33,086 nt of DNA from Alphaproteobacteria bacterium (GCA_016927395.1 JAFGMU010000038.1:1-33086); one strand, 5' to 3'. Shown: positions 1 through 8,136, counted from the first letter of the stretch. The notes: a model not told the origin generated them from the letters alone. Numbers and translations are program-made.

Positions 1-192
1 AATTTTGTTCATCATGGTAAATAAATAAACAAAACCCGCAATACCAACCAGGCTGTATACAACCTTAGTTATCAAGGTTCCCATACCGAACAGGGTCACG
101 ACTAGGTCAAAATTAAACAAACCAACTAATCCCCAATTCAGGGCGCCAATGATAATCAAAGGCATAAGTATGTAGTTTTTTATTGTATCCAT
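1..192 (-). CDS. DUF378 family small membrane protein (partial, C-terminus off the left edge)
   Basis: Sixty-four codons are visible, from an ATG at 192 running off the window without a stop. The protein begins MDTIKNYILMPLIIIGALNW and continues with GLVGLFNFDLV, the typical DUF378 (YuzA-like) pattern of two hydrophobic helices around an ALNWGLVGL signature. A clean Shine-Dalgarno (AAGGAG) precedes the ATG by about seven bases, and a consensus promoter lies at 225-252. It is a close paralogue of the complete gene at 1921-2142, which carries the same ALNWGLVGLFxFDLV core. DUF378 proteins are small inner-membrane proteins of unknown function, so only the family and membrane location can be stated. 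Confidence 0.85.
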   Translation of the reverse strand, partial: MDTIKNYILMPLIIIGALNWGLVGLFNFDLVVTLFGMGTLITKVVYSLVGIAGFVYLFTMMNKI

Positions 193-224
193 TTTGTTCT
201 CCTTTTTGGATGTTACCTAGAAAC

Positions 225-252
225 AATATAATATAATCATAAAAAATATCAA
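225..252 (-). promoter_or_regulatory. Sigma-70-type promoter for the partial DUF378 gene
   Basis: On the minus strand TTGATA (252-247) and TATATT (230-225) are separated by 16 bases. The predicted start gives a leader of roughly 25 bases containing AAGGAG before the ATG at 192. Confidence 0.55.
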
Positions 253-264
253 GTGTATGAAAAA

Positions 265-729
265 TTATGGTGCAATCCAGAACCAAGCCCATCCACTTGG
301 TGGTGTACCGGTAGGCTGACTGGTTGGAACAGCCATAAAACGCGAATCATCGCCAACAGCAACAGTATTTGCAGTGGTGCCAGTAGGTAATCTGGGGAAT
401 GGTACAACACCACTTATAAGATTCGTTGCATCTGTTTGATCAACATTTTGTACATTGTTGAGTCCAATCTGAGTCTTAGTTACATTGTGTGGATTATTTA
501 TATCACCAACATGCGAATAAACAGCCTTGGCAGATGGGTACTGTATATCCGTACTAGCACTGTTAATACTTGTTGTCTTGTTTGATATTTCTTCGAATCC
601 GCCGGCGGAAATAATTCTGTCTACGTAATCTTTTGATGAAATGTTTGCAAAAGAAGGAAGTGTTGATACGGCAAAAACAGCCACAGAAAATAAAATTATT
701 CTGCGAACTTTAACACACCAAATATTCAT
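265..729 (-). CDS. Secreted protein with phage tail-fibre-like sequence
   Basis: The ATG at 729 gives 154 residues starting MNIWCVKVRRIILFSVAVFA, a good Sec signal peptide with likely cleavage after LPSFA. The reading frame is open back to a TTG at 804, but that start would put 25 polar residues before the signal peptide. The mature part starts with SSKDYVDRII and contains NPHNVTKTQIGLNNVQN followed by VDQTDATNLISG. This text is characteristic of phage and prophage tail-fibre repeats (NPHNVTKxQVGLxNVxN). The C-terminus is rich in P, G and W. No enzymatic motif is visible. It shares its N-terminal motif with the proteins at 2197-4617 and 4624-5004. Surface exposure and an adhesive or structural role are inference. 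Confidence 0.75.
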   Translation of the reverse strand: MNIWCVKVRRIILFSVAVFAVSTLPSFANISSKDYVDRIISAGGFEEISNKTTSINSASTDIQYPSAKAVYSHVGDINNPHNVTKTQIGLNNVQNVDQTDATNLISGVVPFPRLPTGTTANTVAVGDDSRFMAVPTSQPTGTPPSGWAWFWIAP

Positions 730-955
730 CAAAATTTCAAAAAACCTTGATGTTTCATGGCGATTATTTTTTTGACAAAAAAATAAACTATAAGCCATAA
801 TCAATATTTAAAAAAATTCCCCCTAATTTTTTTTACAGAACACCCCATTATTGTTTATACAAGGCTACCAATTTTCATGATAAACGGTCAAGATTAAAAA
901 GGTGGTAATAATAGGATTAATTGTGTTTTTTATGAAATTAATCCCAAAATAATAA

Positions 956-978
956 AAATGCGGAAAAATACCGCATTG
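956..978 (-). terminator. Intrinsic terminator after the SIMPL gene
   Basis: The minus strand reads AATGCGG, a seven-base loop, CCGCATT and then a T run. It begins right after the stop codon of the gene at 979-1746. Confidence 0.75.
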
Positions 979-1746
979 TTAACGCAAATAAAAAGTTATT
1001 GTTGAGACAACGCGAACTTTTTTGTTTATTGATTGTTTTTCATTGTTGGACCACTGATCAATTGGGTCACGTGATTCTATACTGAAAATTCCCTGGTTTG
1101 CACTTTGTATTTTTCCAAGTCTGGCATTTGCATCTTTTGCAAATTGACGGCCGGCATCTGTTGCATTTTTTGTTGCTTGTTCAATCATAGATATTTTTAT
1201 ATCGTTTAAACCATTAAATATGTAAATAGGTCCAGAATAATCTTCTGTTATTGTTATTCCCTGGCGTACAAGTTCACCCAGTCTGCGAGATACAGAATCA
1301 ATCAAGTTAACATTGTTTGATCTGACCATAACACCAGTTTCAATTACATATCTTCCTTCGTTTTTCTGCGACTTTAATTCTGCATCTGAATATCCAGCAA
1401 ATTTATCACGAACCTGGATTCTTAGATTCTGAATTTCTTCTGTCGAAAATCCAGCAGTTTTTAAAAACGATTTTATTTTATTCAAATCTGAATCAACGCC
1501 TGATTGTAAAGCGGTCAAATCACCGCCGACTCGGCTGATTTTTATATTCCATATTGCCATATCTGCCACGACGTCTTGTTCTGCCAATCCTTTTACTGTA
1601 ACAGTTCTTTTTGCCATTGATTGATAAACACCATTACCAATAAAGTACCCACCCAATGCAAACCCCCCAGCCAGAACAATTGCAATCATTAAAACACCAA
1701 CACGAATTTTAGATTTTGCGAATTTTATTTTTTCAAACAGTTTCAT
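979..1746 (-). CDS. SIMPL-domain (DUF541) membrane-anchored periplasmic protein
   Basis: The product has 255 residues. Residues about 17-38 (VLMIAIVLAGGFALGGYFIG) form an N-terminal membrane anchor or uncleaved signal. The next segment, RTVTVKGLAEQDVVADMAIW, is the typical beginning of a SIMPL/DUF541 domain, which continues to the C-terminus (VRVVSTITFYLR). Family members such as E. coli YggE are periplasmic and linked to oxidative-stress phenotypes, but their biochemistry is unclear. The ATG at 1746 has GAGAGGA about six bases upstream. The gene looks monocistronic: the terminator at 956-978 follows immediately, and the divergent DUF378 gene lies upstream. Confidence 0.9.
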   Translation of the reverse strand: MKLFEKIKFAKSKIRVGVLMIAIVLAGGFALGGYFIGNGVYQSMAKRTVTVKGLAEQDVVADMAIWNIKISRVGGDLTALQSGVDSDLNKIKSFLKTAGFSTEEIQNLRIQVRDKFAGYSDAELKSQKNEGRYVIETGVMVRSNNVNLIDSVSRRLGELVRQGITITEDYSGPIYIFNGLNDIKISMIEQATKNATDAGRQFAKDANARLGKIQSANQGIFSIESRDPIDQWSNNEKQSINKKVRVVSTITFYLR

Positions 1747-1920
1747 TTTATATCCTCTCTTTATTTTTTATCTGCAGCAATAGTACAAAAAACATGGTGT
1801 TTTGTGAAGTAGATTTTTATTAATAATTATGGGAACAGCGTCCTGTTATAAATATACGCTAAAAAGTCTAAAATTATTGTATCTCAGCCGAGATAAAAGA
1901 TTTAATAAAAGGAGACAGAA

Positions 1921-2142
1921 ATGCATGAATTAAAAAGGTATGTATTAAAACCATTAGTAATAATTGGGGCTTTGAATTGGGGTTTGGTTGGATTGTTCAG
2001 CTTTGATTTGGTTGCGGCTATTTTTGGTAATGGAACAATGTTAACACGTGCAATTTACACAATTGTTGGAATTGCTGCTTTGGTTTATACAGGAATATTG
2101 ATGACCCAGCACGAACATGAAAACAAAGAAGATAGAAAATAA
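1921..2142 (+). CDS. DUF378 family small membrane protein
   Basis: A 73-residue protein, MHELKRYVLKPLVIIGALNW, with two hydrophobic helices around GLVGLFSFDLVAAIFG and a second helix ending VYTGILM. The tail is charged and His/Glu/Lys-rich (QHEHENKEDRK). The start is supported by AAAAGGAGA about five bases upstream. It is a paralogue of the partial gene at 1-192; the two lie on opposite strands and enclose the genes at 265-1746. Family function is unknown. A short inverted repeat (ATCTC AGCC GAGAT, 1881-1894) lies in the leader and could be an operator or a small hairpin. A terminator follows at 2158-2185. Confidence 0.88.
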   Translation: MHELKRYVLKPLVIIGALNWGLVGLFSFDLVAAIFGNGTMLTRAIYTIVGIAALVYTGILMTQHEHENKEDRK

Positions 2143-2157
2143 AAAATCAATCTTAAT

Positions 2158-2185
2158 AAAATCCGCCATTTTGGCGGATTTTTAT
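2158..2185. terminator. Bidirectional intrinsic terminator
   Basis: AATCCGCCA / TGGCGGATT hairpin with A and T runs on the two sides. It separates the DUF378 gene (ends 2142) from the convergent repeat-protein gene (ends 2197). Confidence 0.85.
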
Positions 2186-2196
2186 ATAATATTAAA

Positions 2197-4617
2197 TTAT
2201 TTCCAGTTTGTTGGAATTGCTGCATAATCTGATAATCCAGTTGCGCCAATATATGTATAAGCATCATTATAATAATACGTCTGGGGCCATACATCATAAA
2301 GATGTGTTATACCATCTGGCATTAATGCTGATTCACCAGTTAATCCGGAACAATTCTGAAATGTTCTATCAAACATACTTGCTCGTGATGAACCTGAAAT
2401 ATCACCAAATAATCCAACTGGTATTGATGTTAATCCACTGCAATTTGTAAAAGTTCCACTAAACATATAATCAGCTGGTGTTCCAGACAAATTACCAAAC
2501 AATCCTGATGGAATCGGGCCCGTTAATCCGGAACAGTTATTAAATGTTTGTTGGAACATATTATTGGCGGGTTTGCCAGATATTGTCCCAAACAGGTTCG
2601 CTGGTATTTCACCGGTCAATCCCGAACACCCACTAAAAGTACTAGTGAACATATTTATTGCGGGTATTCCAGAAATTCCGCCAAATAATCCATCTGGGAT
2701 ATTTCCAGTTAATCCAGAACAATTCTGAAATGTTTGATAAAACATATATGGTCGTGGTGTGCCAACGATACCGTCGAACAAACCATCTGAAATTGATGTT
2801 AAACCGGAACAACCATAAAATGTTCCGTAAAACATATATTGTGCCGGTGCGCCAGATAAATTACCAAATAAATCACCTGGAATTGCACCGGTCAATCCCG
2901 GACAGTTAATAAAAGTATTTTGAAACATATATTGCGCCGGTGCACCAGATAAATTACCGAACAGGTTTGCTGGGATTGTTCCGGTCAGTCCAACGCAACC
3001 TGCGAATGTACCCTTGTACATATAATCTGCTGGTGCGCCGGAAATTCCAGAAAAAAGTCCACTTGGAATTGATGTTAATCCAGAACAATTATAAAATGTA
3101 TCTTCAAACATTCTGATTGCGGGTGTTCCAGAAATTCCGGCGAATAATCCAGACGGAATTGGCCCGGTTAATCCGGAACAATTATAAAATGTCCTGGTGA
3201 ACATATATTGTGCCGGTGTGCCAGAAATCCCAGAGAATAATCCAGATGGAATTGAACCAGTCAGACCAGAACATCCCTGAAAAGTTCCTAAAAACATATT
3301 TACTGCCGGCGCACCGGAAATTCCATCAAATAATCCAGATGGTATTTCTCCGGTCAGTCCAACACAACCATTAAAAGTATTTTGAAACATAGACTGTGCT
3401 GGTGCACCAGACAAATTACCAAATAATCCAGACGGTATGGTACCACTAAGGTTTAAACAGCTATCAAATGTTTGTCCGAACATAGCAGTTGCCGGTGCAC
3501 CAGAAATCCCAGAAAACAATCCAGATGGAATTGAACCAGTTAATCCAATGCATCCCCTAAATGTTCCATAAAACATACTTATTGCCGGTGCGCCAGATAA
3601 ATTACCAAACAACCCAGATGGAATTGAACCAGTCAGACCGGTGCAACCAGCAAATGTATAATTAAACATATACTGTGCTGGTGCACCGGATAAATTACCA
3701 AATAATCCAGATGGTATCGAACCAGTTAATCCCCTGCATCCATTAAATGTATAGTTAAATATAGAATTTGCTGGCGCACCGGATAAATTACCAAACAGTC
3801 CAGATGGTATTTCCCCAGTCAGCTTTGTGCAACCATCAAAAGTTCTACTAAACATATTTGCCACTGGTGTCCCAGATATACCAGAAAATAAATATTTTGG
3901 TATTGAACCAACAAGGTTTGTGCAACCAGAAAATGTCAGATTAAAATTTGGTTGTGTTTCAGATGTACCACCAGAACCAATTGTGGGAAATATCTTTCCC
4001 AAACTACCACCAATTCGTAAAACTTTTTGGTAATTATAAGTATATGAAGGTTCATATATTTTGAATGTCGTAAATGTTGAATATCCAGTTGCAAGTCCGG
4101 TAAGTTTTACCCTGTATGAACCAGCAACAGAATATGTATGTGGATAATTCGATAAAGCGGCGGTTGTTTTTTCTATAACCTCCAGGGGGGATCCATCACC
4201 CCAATCAATATAAAACTTACCCTTGGCAGCGATTGATAGTCCAAATTTATCAGTAACATTAGTTGTTAAAATATAAAATGCAGGTTCTACAGAAACAGGT
4301 GGGTTTACAGTATTAATCAAGCTGGTAATCGCCATATCAACAGCAACAGTACTGGCAGCATTTTCGACCGCCAGTGGGCTGGAACCATATGTTGTTGGTG
4401 TTCCAGATAATTCATTTGCCTTATCAATGGTTTCCAGTAAATATTTCATATTCACAGCACCCTGGATATTTGGAATACCACTGTTGTATGGAACACCAAT
4501 TCCCCAAACTGAATTTATGGAACTATGTACGTATTCTGCACTGGCAACTTTACCAGTTGCGCCAGCATTAAAACTGATTAGTAAAAACATTAAAGAGATA
4601 AATAATTTTTTTATCAT
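2197..4617 (-). CDS. Secreted repeat protein: PKD-like domain plus 17 BspA/DUF285-like leucine-rich repeats
   Basis: The product has 806 residues. Residues 1-20 (MIKKLFISLMFLLISFNAGA) are a signal peptide. The next segment has ASAEYVHSSI, related to the SKxYVD motif of the neighbouring secreted proteins. Around residues 125-185 is a PKD-like beta-sandwich with a YIDWGDGSP turn and HTYSVAGSYRVKL. From about residue 235 there are 17 tandem units of 31 residues (30 in units 10, 13 and 17) and a partial unit. The consensus is GLTGSIPSGLFGNLSGAPA followed by xxMFxxTFxxCS, with Met-Phe and Cys almost invariant. The fold is probably an extended LRR-like solenoid of the BspA/DUF285 kind. Such proteins are usually surface adhesins; that role is inference. 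It lies six bases downstream of the gene at 4624-5004, has no clear Shine-Dalgarno, and is probably translated by coupling. Confidence 0.85.
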   Translation of the reverse strand: MIKKLFISLMFLLISFNAGATGKVASAEYVHSSINSVWGIGVPYNSGIPNIQGAVNMKYLLETIDKANELSGTPTTYGSSPLAVENAASTVAVDMAITSLINTVNPPVSVEPAFYILTTNVTDKFGLSIAAKGKFYIDWGDGSPLEVIEKTTAALSNYPHTYSVAGSYRVKLTGLATGYSTFTTFKIYEPSYTYNYQKVLRIGGSLGKIFPTIGSGGTSETQPNFNLTFSGCTNLVGSIPKYLFSGISGTPVANMFSRTFDGCTKLTGEIPSGLFGNLSGAPANSIFNYTFNGCRGLTGSIPSGLFGNLSGAPAQYMFNYTFAGCTGLTGSIPSGLFGNLSGAPAISMFYGTFRGCIGLTGSIPSGLFSGISGAPATAMFGQTFDSCLNLSGTIPSGLFGNLSGAPAQSMFQNTFNGCVGLTGEIPSGLFDGISGAPAVNMFLGTFQGCSGLTGSIPSGLFSGISGTPAQYMFTRTFYNCSGLTGPIPSGLFAGISGTPAIRMFEDTFYNCSGLTSIPSGLFSGISGAPADYMYKGTFAGCVGLTGTIPANLFGNLSGAPAQYMFQNTFINCPGLTGAIPGDLFGNLSGAPAQYMFYGTFYGCSGLTSISDGLFDGIVGTPRPYMFYQTFQNCSGLTGNIPDGLFGGISGIPAINMFTSTFSGCSGLTGEIPANLFGTISGKPANNMFQQTFNNCSGLTGPIPSGLFGNLSGTPADYMFSGTFTNCSGLTSIPVGLFGDISGSSRASMFDRTFQNCSGLTGESALMPDGITHLYDVWPQTYYYNDAYTYIGATGLSDYAAIPTNWK
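2300..3935 (-). repeat. About 17 tandem 93-bp coding repeats
   Basis: The DNA of the secreted repeat protein repeats with a 93-bp period (90 bp in three units). Blocks encoding GLFGNLSGAPA and SIPSGLF are nearly identical between copies, for example around 3400-3430, 3595-3620 and 3685-3710. This favours slippage or recombination that changes the copy number. Confidence 0.8.
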
Positions 4618-4623
4618 AATTAT

Positions 4624-5004
4624 TTACGGTAATGGTAAAGTTGGAACAGTTAATGACCCTGTAATAGTATAATCACCGGCCATACTTTGTGCCCCAGCAG
4701 TTGTTAAAACAACATTTTCAGGTGTTGAAACTTGTTCAACGGTTGCAAAATCTGCAGGTTTTACACCGGAATCAACAATATTTCCATTTGCATCCAGTGC
4801 AGCCAAGTTTCCACTGACTGCATTTGTTACTTTGTCTGCTTTATTAGCAACCGCGTCTGCAATAATAGTGGCCAAATCGCCAGAACCAATTTGTGTTTGA
4901 ATTGCAGTATCTACGTAACTTTTTGATGCAATTTCAGCCACCGCGGAACTGGTTATGATAATGACTGTAAAAGATATGGTGTAAACCGCACGAAAAAGTT
5001 TCAA
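4624..5004 (-). CDS. Short secreted protein with tail-fibre/tail-collar-like text
   Basis: A 126-residue protein that begins at a TTG (5004) preceded by a strong GAGGGGAG at 4-5 bases; no ATG fits. The signal peptide is MKLFRAVYTISFTVIIITSS with likely cleavage at AVA. The mature N-terminus is EIASKSYVDTAIQTQIGSGD, followed by NKADKVTNAVSGNLAALDAN, GNIVDSGVKPADFA and a Thr/Pro-rich end. The LDANGNIVDSG phrase is typical of phage tail-fibre and collar proteins. It is the first gene of a probable two-gene operon with the repeat protein at 2197-4617, so the two may be surface partners. Function is otherwise unknown. A TATAAT lies at 5049-5044 on the minus strand. Confidence 0.75.
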   Translation of the reverse strand: MKLFRAVYTISFTVIIITSSAVAEIASKSYVDTAIQTQIGSGDLATIIADAVANKADKVTNAVSGNLAALDANGNIVDSGVKPADFATVEQVSTPENVVLTTAGAQSMAGDYTITGSLTVPTLPLP

Positions 5005-5159
5005 TTTACTCCCCTCTAAATTGAATCCTAGTAATATTATTATATTATACTATCATAGATAAGGAAAAAATCCAAATAGAATAAGAATATTATATTGACA
5101 GAAAAGTAATTTTTTTACTTATTTTACAAAGAATTAACTCAGAAATTTAATATTAAAAC

Positions 5160-6974
5160 CTATCTTTCGTTTGAAGAAAATGAATTTATAGCAGAAAAAT
5201 ATTTTCCATTTTCATCTTTAACCAAATCTTTTGGGTGTCCGTCTTCTACTATTTTACCATTTTCAAGAACAATTATACGATCCATACCTTGTGCAATAAA
5301 AGGATCGTGTGTTATTACAATCATTGTTCTTCCGTTACCATAATCTGCAAAATCTTTTATATTTGCTAATACTTCGCTGCGTAATTTTGGATCTAATCCC
5401 TTTTCAGGTTCGTCCATTATAACAATAGGTGATGGTGCTAAAAATGCTCTAGCAAGTGCTAATCTTTGTTGTTCTCCACCGGAAAGAGTGTTTGCATTAT
5501 GACCTACCTTGGTTTCCAGTTTTTCTGGTCTGGAATTAACCAAATCCAGCAGTTTTGCCTTACTTAAAGCAAATTCTATTTCCGTGTCACTTGCATCAGG
5601 TTTTACAAGTGTTAAATTTTCACGAAAACTGCGGTCTAAAAACCCCGAATTTTGTGGAATATAACGAACAAACTTTCGCAAAGAACGCAATTTAATGTCA
5701 TCATTGTTATACTCGCCGATTTTAATTTTTCCTGATGTAAGTTCATATTCACGCAATAACAAAGACATTAAAGAAGTTTTTCCAGCTCCAGAATCACCTA
5801 ATATTGCGATTTTTTGTCCCCCTGGTATTTTTAGGTTAAAATCTTTCAATACTTCTTTTTCGCCATCTTTATAACTGTGATTTACATTATTAAATTCTAT
5901 GTCTGGAATTTTATTTCCAAATTTATCCAAAGGCAAATCAATAGCATTTTCTTTATCTTTTATCAACGGAATGTGGTTTAATATTTCCATTGCATCCCTG
6001 TACTCGGTAAGATTTCTTTTTATGGATGTGAATGTATTACCAAGATTTGTGGTTGCACTTGAAAATCTACTTACAGAATCAATTAGTGTTACTAAATCAC
6101 CAATTTTTGAATGTTGTTTTTTTAATACTCTATATGCAGTTCCAAAAACAGCAGCATTAAAAAATGTATTAACCAACATAGATTTAACACTTTTTTTACG
6201 TTCTAATTCAGAAATTCTTGCCCAGTATCTTTTTAATTTACCAGTTTCGTTTTTTAATATTTCAGAATATTCTTCTTCATTTCCAGTTCTTTGAATTATA
6301 TCAGTATTACCAGTAATATCACCCATTCTGGAGTAAATAGCATCATTATTTTTATTGAATTTTTTACGCAATGGGCGCATTTTATTTTCATGCCAGAAAT
6401 TCCAAGCAATATTTGCGCTGGAATATAAAACAACACCAGCTAGTATTAATGGGCTGATTGTGCCCAATATGGCACCACTGGTAATAGTTTGCGACGTTGA
6501 GTTTGTTAAATTAGTCAGATCACGTGTGATACCTTGGACGGATTGTCGCGCACGGTTTTTTGCCTGATTAAAAGCGGGTAGGGGATTATCGTTTCTAAAA
6601 CTCTTATCTTCTCCTATATACTTGGTTCTGCAATAAGCTTCGAAATTTATAAAAATTTCTCGTCCTAATTCGGTTTCAGATTTATATTTTTGTGAATTCA
6701 TATATCCGTTAAAAATATCCATCATATATGCCATTCCACCATAAATAGCAACTTCTGGATTGGCAAGACCATTCAAACCTGTTGCGGAATTTATCCCCAG
6801 TCCCCAAATTTTTGGTCTAAATGATGCAACAGCACCATTCAAAGCGGATAATAATATAGATTTTATAAATTTTTTCTTTGGGAATGTGTCGGCGTTCAAA
6901 ATCTTGTATATAGCTCTTAAAGCTTCAGTTGCGCTGATTTTAACGTCTTTTAATTCTGTTTCTTTTTTTTTCAT
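5160..6974 (-). CDS. ABC-type ATPase fused to a divergent membrane domain
   Basis: A 604-residue half-transporter. The nucleotide-binding domain spans about residues 360-600. It contains Walker A GDSGAGKTS (about 393-401), a Q-loop in RYIPQNSGFLD, signature LSGGEQQRLALARA (about 496), Walker B IVIMDEPEKGLD (about 516), and an H-loop in VITHD, so it should bind and hydrolyse ATP. The N-terminal 350 residues are unusual for an exporter. Only about two strong hydrophobic stretches are obvious (GAILGTISPLILAGVVLYSS near 170-195, and a weaker one near 270), mixed with long charged helices, rather than six clean transmembrane helices. The substrate cannot be predicted. No partner ABC gene is adjacent. 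A good promoter lies at 6998-7026. Confidence 0.88.
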   Translation of the reverse strand: MKKKETELKDVKISATEALRAIYKILNADTFPKKKFIKSILLSALNGAVASFRPKIWGLGINSATGLNGLANPEVAIYGGMAYMMDIFNGYMNSQKYKSETELGREIFINFEAYCRTKYIGEDKSFRNDNPLPAFNQAKNRARQSVQGITRDLTNLTNSTSQTITSGAILGTISPLILAGVVLYSSANIAWNFWHENKMRPLRKKFNKNNDAIYSRMGDITGNTDIIQRTGNEEEYSEILKNETGKLKRYWARISELERKKSVKSMLVNTFFNAAVFGTAYRVLKKQHSKIGDLVTLIDSVSRFSSATTNLGNTFTSIKRNLTEYRDAMEILNHIPLIKDKENAIDLPLDKFGNKIPDIEFNNVNHSYKDGEKEVLKDFNLKIPGGQKIAILGDSGAGKTSLMSLLLREYELTSGKIKIGEYNNDDIKLRSLRKFVRYIPQNSGFLDRSFRENLTLVKPDASDTEIEFALSKAKLLDLVNSRPEKLETKVGHNANTLSGGEQQRLALARAFLAPSPIVIMDEPEKGLDPKLRSEVLANIKDFADYGNGRTMIVITHDPFIAQGMDRIIVLENGKIVEDGHPKDLVKDENGKYFSAINSFSSNER

Positions 6975-6997
6975 TTTAATCTTTTATTTTGAATAAT

Positions 6998-7026
6998 ATT
7001 ATAAAGATTTTTATCAATAAAATCAA
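6998..7026 (-). promoter_or_regulatory. Consensus promoter for the ABC gene
   Basis: On the minus strand, TTGATT (7026-7021), a 17-base spacer and TATAAT (7003-6998), upstream of the ATG at 6974. Confidence 0.65.
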
Positions 7027-7077
7027 GATGATATATAATAAGTTCTTGCTCAAAACAGCTAATTATCAATAAAAAAT

Positions 7078-7100
7078 AAAACCACCATATAGGTGGTTTG
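7078..7100 (-). terminator. Terminator of tRNA-Asn
   Basis: AACCACC TATA TGGTGGTT followed by TTATTTTTT on the minus strand, a few bases after the tRNA CCA end. Confidence 0.75.
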
Positions 7101-7106
7101 AAAAAT

Positions 7107-7182
7107 TGGCTCGGGCAGCTGGACTCGAACCAGCGACATACGGATTAACAGTCCGTTGTTCTACCGACTGAACTATGCCCGA
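7107..7182 (-). tRNA. tRNA-Asn (GTT)
   Basis: The minus strand folds into a full cloverleaf of 76 bases including an encoded CCA. The acceptor stem is TCGGGCA/TGCCCGA with discriminator G. The anticodon stem is ACGGA/TCCGT around the loop CTGTTAA, giving anticodon GTT. The T-arm is CTGG-TTCGAGT-CCAG. A promoter-like TTGAAA (7222-7217) and TATAAG (7201-7196) with a 15-base spacer lies just upstream. Confidence 0.97.
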
Positions 7183-7238
7183 ATTGCCCGCCAATCTTAT
7201 ACTTTATTTTATTTCTTTTCAAGTCTTTTTTTAAATTA

Positions 7239-7267
7239 TTGCGAATTTGTTTTTTTAATGCTAAATT
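7239..7267 (+). promoter_or_regulatory. Probable fabI promoter
   Basis: TTGCGA (7239-7244), a 17-base spacer and TAAATT (7262-7267). The match to consensus is moderate, and it is placed about 38 bases before the preferred fabI start. Confidence 0.4.
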
Positions 7268-7305
7268 AAAGACCGGTCCAATAAAATTTTATGAAAGGAA
7301 TGAAA

Positions 7306-8118
7306 ATGCTATTAAAGGGAAAGAAAATTTTAATAACTGGTGTTGCCAATGATATGTCTATGGCATGGGCAATTGCAAAACGCGCCGCAGAAGAGGGTGC
7401 TGAAATCGCTATGCCATACGGCAGTGAACGTGTAGAAAAGCGTGTTCGTCCGCTGGGTGAAAGCATAGGTGCAAAGTTTATTCAACAATGCAATGTCCAA
7501 GATGATGCACAGTTGGATTCTTTATTTAATGCAATTGAAAAAGAATGGGGTCATTTGGACGGTATGTTGCATGCTATTGCTTTTTCTAACAAAGACGAAC
7601 TTACTGGACGTTATGCAGACACAACACGTGAAAATTTCAAAAATACAATGGATATTTCAGCATATTCTTTGGTTGATTTAACACGTCGCAGCGCAAAGTT
7701 GATGAAAAAAGGTGGCAGTGTTATAACACTGACTTACTTTGGTGGTGAAAAATCCATACCAAACTATAACGTTATGGGTGTTGCTAAATCTGCACTGGAT
7801 TCTTCGGTTCGTTATTTGGCGGCTGATTTGGGTGTTGACGGTGTTCGTGTAAATGCTATCAGTGCTGGTCCGATTATTACTTTGGCATCCAGTGGTGTTG
7901 GTGGTTTTAAATCAATATTAAAATTGAATGAAAAAATGACACCATTGCGTCGCAATATGACTTTGGACGATGTATCAGGTGCAGCAGTGTATTTATTCAG
8001 TGATCTGGCAAGTGGTGTAACAGGTGAAATACATCACGTGGATTGTGGATATTCTTCGACTGGTATGTTACCAAATGAATTGAAAGATGTTTTGTTAAAA
8101 GGTTTAGACCAAGAATAA
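7306..8118 (+). CDS. fabI: Enoyl-[acyl-carrier-protein] reductase (NADH), FabI
   Basis: Catalyses the last reduction of each fatty-acid elongation cycle. The product starts MLLKGKKILITGVANDMSMA, the FabI-type divergent Rossmann motif. The catalytic Tyr-X6-Lys is in YNVMGVAK, with the preceding Tyr in LTYFGGEKSIPNY. The ending CGYSSTGM is also FabI-like. Length from the 7306 ATG is 270 residues, close to E. coli FabI (262). In-frame ATGs also occur at 7291 and 7300, but AAAGGA at 7294-7299 is correctly spaced only for 7306. It is single-gene, ended by the terminator at 8137-8166. FabI is the target of triclosan-type inhibitors. Confidence 0.95.
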   Translation: MLLKGKKILITGVANDMSMAWAIAKRAAEEGAEIAMPYGSERVEKRVRPLGESIGAKFIQQCNVQDDAQLDSLFNAIEKEWGHLDGMLHAIAFSNKDELTGRYADTTRENFKNTMDISAYSLVDLTRRSAKLMKKGGSVITLTYFGGEKSIPNYNVMGVAKSALDSSVRYLAADLGVDGVRVNAISAGPIITLASSGVGGFKSILKLNEKMTPLRRNMTLDDVSGAAVYLFSDLASGVTGEIHHVDCGYSSTGMLPNELKDVLLKGLDQE

Positions 8119-8136
8119 ATTGTAAATAAAAAGAAT

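Noticed and set aside
2300-3935. CRISPR-like regular repeats
   Set aside because: The period is 93 bp, in frame, with no unique spacers, and it encodes a continuous repeat protein.
265-5004. Tail-fibre genes of a phage in this region
   Set aside because: All three proteins have Sec signal peptides, and no phage morphogenesis or lysis genes are nearby.
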